Shown here: piece by piece, positions 59,726 through 64,000 of the stretch
How positions within the stretch are numbered: position 1 is the stretch's first letter
Layout: each line of letters starts with the position of its first letter
Assembly (NCBI RefSeq): GCF_014203855.1
Contig: NZ_JACHJV010000001.1
Coordinates: 4,154,001-4,218,000 of the forward strand
Direction of reading: 5' to 3'
DNA length: 64,000 nucleotides
Origin: Kitasatospora kifunensis
GTDB taxonomy: Bacteria > Actinomycetota > Actinomycetes > Streptomycetales > Streptomycetaceae
The notes under the pieces: model-generated
Databases searched by the model: none
What the model was told of the DNA's origin: nothing
Seen by the model: the letters and a program-made list of their open reading frames with translations, nothing else
Made by a program: the position numbers and the translations under genes

Positions 59726-61066
59726 GTGCGCCGAGCAAGCGCGGATGACGATGCAACCGATTACGGGTCGAGCACTGGCCGTATCGCGAGCCTTCCTGTC
59801 CGCAGACACCACGTGCTGCTGGTGGCGTGGACGGTCATCTGGTTCCTGATCGTCGAGCCCAGCGGTGGCTTCTCCTGGCACTACCTGCGCGAGGGTGAGC
59901 AACTGCTCTTCAGCGGTGGCAACGGCGGCGGTCTCGCCCTCTACGCCCACCACCCCGAGCTGCAGATCGGCCCGGTGAGCCTGGCGGCCGCCCGGCTCTT
60001 CGCACCCTTCCCCCCGCACATCGGGCAGGTGCTGGCCGAGGGCACGATGTCCGCGCTCGGTCTGGTCATGCTGGTCCTGGTCGGCCGCACCGCGGCCTGG
60101 TACTACCGGGGCACCGGCACCAACCACCGCCGACTCCAGCAGCGGATCCTGATCGCGGGTCTGGCCTTCATTCCGATGTGGGTCGAGGTCTCGGTGCGCT
60201 TCGCGCACATGGACGACGTGCTGGCGCTCTTCTTCACGACGCTCGCGGTGCACGCGCTGGTCCGCAACAAACCGGCCGCCGTGGGCATCTACCTGGCCCT
60301 GGCGGTGGACTCCAAGCCGTGGGCCGTCTCCTTCCTCCCGCTGATCCTGGCGCTGCCCCGACCGGACTGGAAGCGCTCCTTCCTGTGGTGCGTCGGGCTG
60401 GTCGCGGTGGCCTGGCTGCCGTTCTACCTGAGCAACCTGGGCTCCCTGTCGGCCGCCAAGTTCACCATCCCCAACCAGCCGGCCTCCTCGCTGCGCTGGC
60501 TGGGCGTCTCCGACCCGTCCACTCCCTGGTGGGACCGCCCCGCGCAGTTCGCCATCGGGATGGGCCTGGGCACTCTGGCGGTGCGGCGCGGGCGCTGGCC
60601 GGCGGTGGTGCTGGTCGGGGCCAACGCCCGGATCCTGCTGGACCCGAGTGTCTACACCTACTACACGGCGTCCATCCTGCTCGGCACGCTGCTCTGGGAC
60701 GCGGTCGGCCAGCGCCGCCTGGTGCCCTGGTGGAGCTGGATCGCGCTGGCCTCGCTCTACGGCGGCACCCTGCTGATCCCCTCGGACTCCACCAAGGGCA
60801 TGGTCCGGCTGGCCTTCGTGGTGATCTCCACGGCCTACGTGCTGCTCTGGCCCACCAAGCAGCCGCGGCGCGGCCGCGGCGGCGGGCGGGGCTCCTCTGG
60901 ACGTCGGGCGCGTGGCCGTGCCGAACAGGACGGCGTGCTGGCGGCCGAGCAGACCCCGGTCCCCGCCCAGGCGGGTGGTGGCGGTGGGCGACGGGCCCGC
61001 AGCCGGGGCGGCGCGCCCCGGCCCACCGGCGGTGAGACCCGCACCCCGGTCATCATGGGCGGCTGA
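59726..61066 (+). CDS. Polytopic membrane protein, glycosyltransferase-like (GT-C)
   Basis: This 446-residue protein has about nine hydrophobic helices (for example VLLVAWTVIWFLIVEPSG and VGLVAVAWLPFYL) and a cytoplasmic Arg/Gly-rich tail from about 385. The arrangement and the loop HMDDVLALFF resemble lipid-linked-sugar GT-C or GT87-type proteins. GTG 59726 is chosen for the GAAGAGG site just upstream. Substrate unknown. Confidence 0.72.
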   Translation: MRRASADDDATDYGSSTGRIASLPVRRHHVLLVAWTVIWFLIVEPSGGFSWHYLREGEQLLFSGGNGGGLALYAHHPELQIGPVSLAAARLFAPFPPHIGQVLAEGTMSALGLVMLVLVGRTAAWYYRGTGTNHRRLQQRILIAGLAFIPMWVEVSVRFAHMDDVLALFFTTLAVHALVRNKPAAVGIYLALAVDSKPWAVSFLPLILALPRPDWKRSFLWCVGLVAVAWLPFYLSNLGSLSAAKFTIPNQPASSLRWLGVSDPSTPWWDRPAQFAIGMGLGTLAVRRGRWPAVVLVGANARILLDPSVYTYYTASILLGTLLWDAVGQRRLVPWWSWIALASLYGGTLLIPSDSTKGMVRLAFVVISTAYVLLWPTKQPRRGRGGGRGSSGRRARGRAEQDGVLAAEQTPVPAQAGGGGGRRARSRGGAPRPTGGETRTPVIMGG

Positions 61067-61226
61067 TCCCGCCCGCTCCCGGACACGCCCGCCCGCTCCC
61101 GGACGCCTCACGGCAGCTGTGGCGGGATCTTGGCGATCGTCGTCGTCCGCGCCACTGTCGGCGGTCACGGCTCACGACGGAAGATCGGGTCACCGCCCAG
61201 TAGCCGGACCCGCCGAGGAGCCGACC

Positions 61227-61715
61227 GTGACCACCAGCACCGCCACCCCCGCGACCGCCGCCCCCGTCTCCACCCCCTCGCCGGTCAGCGCGATCCCGGC
61301 GCTCTCCCCCGAGCGGGCCTTCGCCTTCTTCGCCGAGCGGCTCGGCTGCCAGGCCGATCCGGCCGACGTCTGGTACGCGCTGCGGGACGGCCGAGCGGAC
61401 TTCACCCTCCTCGACGTGCGGATCGAGGGCGCCCACCGCAAGACCCACCTGCCCGGTGCGATCAGCCTCCCGCTGGCCGAGATCACCCCCGAGCGGGTGG
61501 CCGAGCTGCCCGCGGGCCTGCTCGTCGTCTACTGCTGGGGCCCGGCCTGCAACGGCTCGACCAAGGCCGGGATGAAGCTGGCCGCGCTCGGCCGCGAGGT
61601 CAAGGAGATGATCGGCGGCCTGGAGTACTGGATCCGCGAGGGCTGGCCGACCGAGGGCCGCCGGCCGATCGACCCGAAGACGGCCACCCCGGCCGACCTC
61701 GGCCTGGTCTGCTGA
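61227..61715 (+). CDS. Rhodanese-domain protein
   Basis: This 162-residue protein has a rhodanese fold with FTLLDVRIEGAHRKTHLPGA and the catalytic loop VVYCWGPACNGSTKAG, whose first Cys is the sulfur-carrying residue. It moves sulfane sulfur or acts in redox control. GTG 61227 has GAGGAG upstream. The first 30 residues are a Thr/Pro/Ala-rich tail. Confidence 0.87.
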   Translation: MTTSTATPATAAPVSTPSPVSAIPALSPERAFAFFAERLGCQADPADVWYALRDGRADFTLLDVRIEGAHRKTHLPGAISLPLAEITPERVAELPAGLLVVYCWGPACNGSTKAGMKLAALGREVKEMIGGLEYWIREGWPTEGRRPIDPKTATPADLGLVC

Positions 61716-61735
61716 GCACCCGCGAACCGTGGCTT

Positions 61736-61895
61736 AGAGGGTCCGCCAGTAGGGGGCCGGCGTCGCGACGCCCGGACTCTCCCCTGGACGGCTTCTCCTC
61801 AGTCGCCAATGCTCCGCAGTGGCTCCCTCGTCGGCACCGCCCAGACTCGGCCCGGACGCCGCTCCTTCACCCGGCCCCCTACTGCCGGACCCTCT
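61736..61895. repeat. Spaced inverted repeat of 25 bp, possible MITE-like element
   Basis: Arms at 61736-61760 (AGAGGGTCCGCCAGTAGGGG onwards) and 61871-61895 are inverted with one mismatch, 110 bases apart. No gene lies between. The outer AGAGGGTCCG block recurs at both ends of the LysR gene at 53452-54333. It lies between convergent rhodanese and GlxA genes. Confidence 0.55.
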
Positions 61896-61901
61896 TGGTC
61901 C

Positions 61902-62939
61902 TCAGGCCGCGCCGCTGCCGAACGAGCGCCGGTAGGCGGTCGGCGAGGTCCGCATGGTGCGCCCGAAGTGGTGCCGGTAGGTCGCCGCGCTCTCGAAGCC
62001 GACCGCCGCGGCGATCTCCTCCACCGTGCCGTCCAGCGCCTCGAGCAGCGGCAGACTGGCCGCGATGCGCTGGGTGATCACCCAGCGCATCGGGCTGGTC
62101 CCGTTCCTGGCGGTGAAGTGCCGCAGGTAGGAACGGTCCGACATGCGCGCCGCCCGGGCCAGCAGTGTGACGCTCAGTGGCGCGGCGAGATGGTCCAGCG
62201 CCCACTGCATGCTGCGCGCCACGCCGTCCTCGGCCGCCTCGACCGGCGGCACCGCGGCCTGGATGAACTGCGCCTGCCCGCCGTCCCGGTGCGGGGGAAC
62301 CACGAAGCGGCGGGCCACCGTGTTGGCCACCTTCGCCCCGTGGTCGGTACGCACCAGGTGCAGGCACAGGTCGATGCCGGCCGCGCTGCCTGCGCTGGTG
62401 AGCAGGTCCCCGTGGTCCACGTAGAGCACGTCGGGGTTGACCCGCACCGCCGGGTGCCGCTGCTGCAGCAGGTCGGCGTACCGCCAGTGCGTGGTGGCCT
62501 CCTTGCCGTCCAGCAGCCCGGCCGCGGCCAGGGCGAACGCACCCGAGCAGATCGACACGATCCGCGCCCCGCGCTCGTGCGCCGTGCGCAGCGCCGCGAT
62601 CAGCCCGGGGGAGACCTCCGCGGTGAAGGCGTTGGCCACGCCCACCACGATCACCGTGTCGGCGGCGGCCAGCTCGTCCAGGCCGTGCTGAGCCGTCAGG
62701 AAGAACCCGCCCACGGCGCCGAGGGGTTGACCGGGCCGGTCGGCGCAGACCTTCAGCCCGTACCAGGGGGCGGCCAGCAGCCCGGCCAGTTCGGGTCTGG
62801 CCAGCGCGAAGACCTCGACCACCACGCCGAGTTCGAAGGGCGCCATCCCCTCGAAGGCGTACACCGCCACGGTGTGCACCGGCTCGGGCCGCTGCCCGAT
62901 CACCACAGGCACCGACCGCGATCCACTCTGCTCGGTCAT
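61902..62939 (-). CDS. GlxA-family AraC-type regulator (DJ-1/PfpI plus HTH)
   Basis: This 345-residue protein has an N-terminal DJ-1/PfpI-like domain (20-200; nucleophile-elbow region ARIVSICSGAFALAAAG). An AraC helix-turn-helix pair follows (PLSVTLLARAARMSDRSYLR, GTVEEIAAAVGFESAATYRH). This architecture is typical of Streptomyces GlxA-type regulators of metabolism. The stop lies close to the inverted repeat element. Confidence 0.88.
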   Translation of the reverse strand: MTEQSGSRSVPVVIGQRPEPVHTVAVYAFEGMAPFELGVVVEVFALARPELAGLLAAPWYGLKVCADRPGQPLGAVGGFFLTAQHGLDELAAADTVIVVGVANAFTAEVSPGLIAALRTAHERGARIVSICSGAFALAAAGLLDGKEATTHWRYADLLQQRHPAVRVNPDVLYVDHGDLLTSAGSAAGIDLCLHLVRTDHGAKVANTVARRFVVPPHRDGGQAQFIQAAVPPVEAAEDGVARSMQWALDHLAAPLSVTLLARAARMSDRSYLRHFTARNGTSPMRWVITQRIAASLPLLEALDGTVEEIAAAVGFESAATYRHHFGRTMRTSPTAYRRSFGSGAA

Positions 62940-63081
62940 GGATCCCCCTGTGCGCCGTGCCGAAACTGCTGGCGAGTGTAGTGGCCGGTGCGCCGCGCGC
63001 GGATCACCGACCAGGCCTGCGGGCGGCCCGGATCGAGGCGGATCGCGGGTGATCGGGAGCCGATCGGAGCCGATCGAAGCA

Positions 63082-63131
63082 CAAGGCCCTTGGCACCCCG
63101 ACCGGCTCGGGTCGGGGTGCCAAGGGCCTTG
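63082..63131 (-). terminator. Long terminator of the aminopeptidase gene
   Basis: A perfect 22-bp stem (63082-63103 with 63110-63131) with loop GGCTCG lies 37 to 86 bases past the stop codon. Nearby, GATCGGAGCC units repeat at about 63048-63078 and GCGCGTCA units at 63138-63164. Confidence 0.8.
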
Positions 63132-63167
63132 CTGTCAGTGCGCGTCAGCGCGTCAGCGCGTCACGCC

Positions 63168-64000
63168 TCAGCCCGCGAGCTCGGCCATCCAGGCCTCCAC
63201 CGCGTCCGCCGTGCGCGGCAGGCCGGCCGAGAGGTTCTCGTTGCCGTCGGCCGTCACCAGGATGTCGTCCTCGATCCGCACGCCGATCCCGCGGTACTCC
63301 TCGGGCACCGTGACGTCGTCCTGCTGGAAGTACAGGCCGGGCTCGACGGTCAGGCACATGCCCGGCTCCAGCACCGCGTCCACGTACGCCTCGCGGCGGG
63401 CGTGGGCGCAGTCGTGCACGTCCAGGCCGAGCATGTGACCGGTGCCGTGCAGGGTCCAGCGGCGCTGCAGGCCGAGCTCCAGGACCTTCTCGACGTCGTA
63501 GAGCGTGGCGTCCAGCAGGCCCCAGGCGAGCAGGTGCTCGGCCAGCACGCGCTGGGCGGCGTCGTGGAAGTCGCGGAACCGGCCGCCGGGCTTGACGGCC
63601 GCGATGCCGGCCTCCTGGGCGGCGTACACGGCGTCGTAGATCTTGCGCTGCAGCGGGTTGAAGGTCCCGTTGATCGGCAGCGTGCGGGTGACGTCGGCGG
63701 TGTAGAGGGTGGTGGTCTCCACGCCGGCGTCCAGCAGCAGCAGCTCGCCGGGGCGCACCTCACCGTCGTTGCGCACCCAGTGCAGGGTGGTGGCGTGCGG
63801 GCCGGCGGCGGCGATCGAGCCGTAGCCCACGTCGTTGCCCTCGACCCGGGCGCGGCGCCAGAAGGTGCCCTCGATCCAGCGCTCGGAGGTGGCCACGGCC
63901 TGGCTCAACTCGCGCACCACATCGGTGAATCCGTTGACCGTGGCGGCGCAGGCGGCGCGCAGCTGGTCGATCTCCCAGGCGTCCTTGACCAGGCGCAGGC
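63168..64000 (-). CDS. pepP: M24B aminopeptidase P (Xaa-Pro aminopeptidase), C-terminal part
   Basis: The window holds the last 277 residues or so of a pita-bread metallopeptidase. All five metal ligands are visible: Asp in LLLLDAGVETTT, Asp in YTADVTRTLPI, His in HGTGHMLGLDVHD, Glu in LTVEPGLYF and Glu in VRIEDDILVT. It removes N-terminal residues preceding proline. The N-terminal domain lies beyond the window edge. Conserved housekeeping gene in Streptomyces. Confidence 0.9.
   Translation of the reverse strand, partial: LRLVKDAWEIDQLRAACAATVNGFTDVVRELSQAVATSERWIEGTFWRRARVEGNDVGYGSIAAAGPHATTLHWVRNDGEVRPGELLLLDAGVETTTLYTADVTRTLPINGTFNPLQRKIYDAVYAAQEAGIAAVKPGGRFRDFHDAAQRVLAEHLLAWGLLDATLYDVEKVLELGLQRRWTLHGTGHMLGLDVHDCAHARREAYVDAVLEPGMCLTVEPGLYFQQDDVTVPEEYRGIGVRIEDDILVTADGNENLSAGLPRTADAVEAWMAELAG

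Overview
The window is high-GC actinomycete DNA, almost certainly from a Streptomycetaceae chromosome (Streptomyces or Kitasatospora). The signs are very GC-rich third codon positions, GTG and TTG starts with GGAGG-type ribosome sites, a chitinase with DasR-like sites, an LAFTG cell-wall protein and many PAST-rich secreted proteins. The genus cannot be fixed from sequence alone.

Region 1 (1 to about 10,040) is an accessory island. Its right end is a 3' half of a tRNA-Gly(CCC) gene (9996-10039), followed by what looks like the tRNA's own terminator. This is the usual scar of site-specific integration into a tRNA, so the DNA to the left is probably the integrated element. No integrase is present in the window. 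The island carries a possible RiPP-like locus (XRE regulator, anti-sigma-like ATPase, 44-residue peptide, JmjC/cupin oxygenase, aldo/keto reductase), a NUDIX hydrolase, a sulfur-binding-domain HNH restriction endonuclease, and a tightly overlapped four-gene operon. In that operon a small helical protein and a P-loop ATPase carry matching RHIM-like amyloid motifs. This looks like an NLR-type signalling or cell-death system.

Region 2 (about 10,100 to 37,400) is a specialised-metabolite cluster built from free-standing fatty-acid-like enzymes. It has two AfsA-type double-hotdog proteins, two KAS III-like enzymes and two HAD phosphatase-like proteins (one set in each of two gene strings). It also has a KAS II enzyme, a fused two-domain CoA-transferase, three SDRs, a MaoC hydratase, an acyl-CoA dehydrogenase plus a divergent relative, twin near-identical tautomerases, a SnoaL-like protein, a flavin monooxygenase, a PPOX oxidoreductase, an MFS exporter and a UbiA prenyltransferase. 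No acyl carrier protein was recognised. Regulators are a histidine kinase/response regulator pair, an orphan atypical LuxR-type regulator and a LysR protein. Two repeated DNA motifs suggest cluster-wide control: a 16-bp element at a fixed distance from two -10 boxes, and a TGCCTC-N4-GAGGCA palindrome at four places.

Region 3 (37,400 to 64,000) is ordinary chromosomal content: TetR with a clear operator, a PAST-rich exported protein, an LLM oxidoreductase, two serine hydrolases, a PLP decarboxylase, an Lrp regulator, an MFS pump, a short DUF4132-like protein, a GH18 chitinase, LysR, MerR and GlxA-type regulators, a pentapeptide protein, a CaiB-type CoA-transferase, an acetyltransferase, a sortase substrate, a membrane glycosyltransferase-like protein, a rhodanese and the C-terminal part of an M24B aminopeptidase. 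Many genes end in long perfect hairpins.
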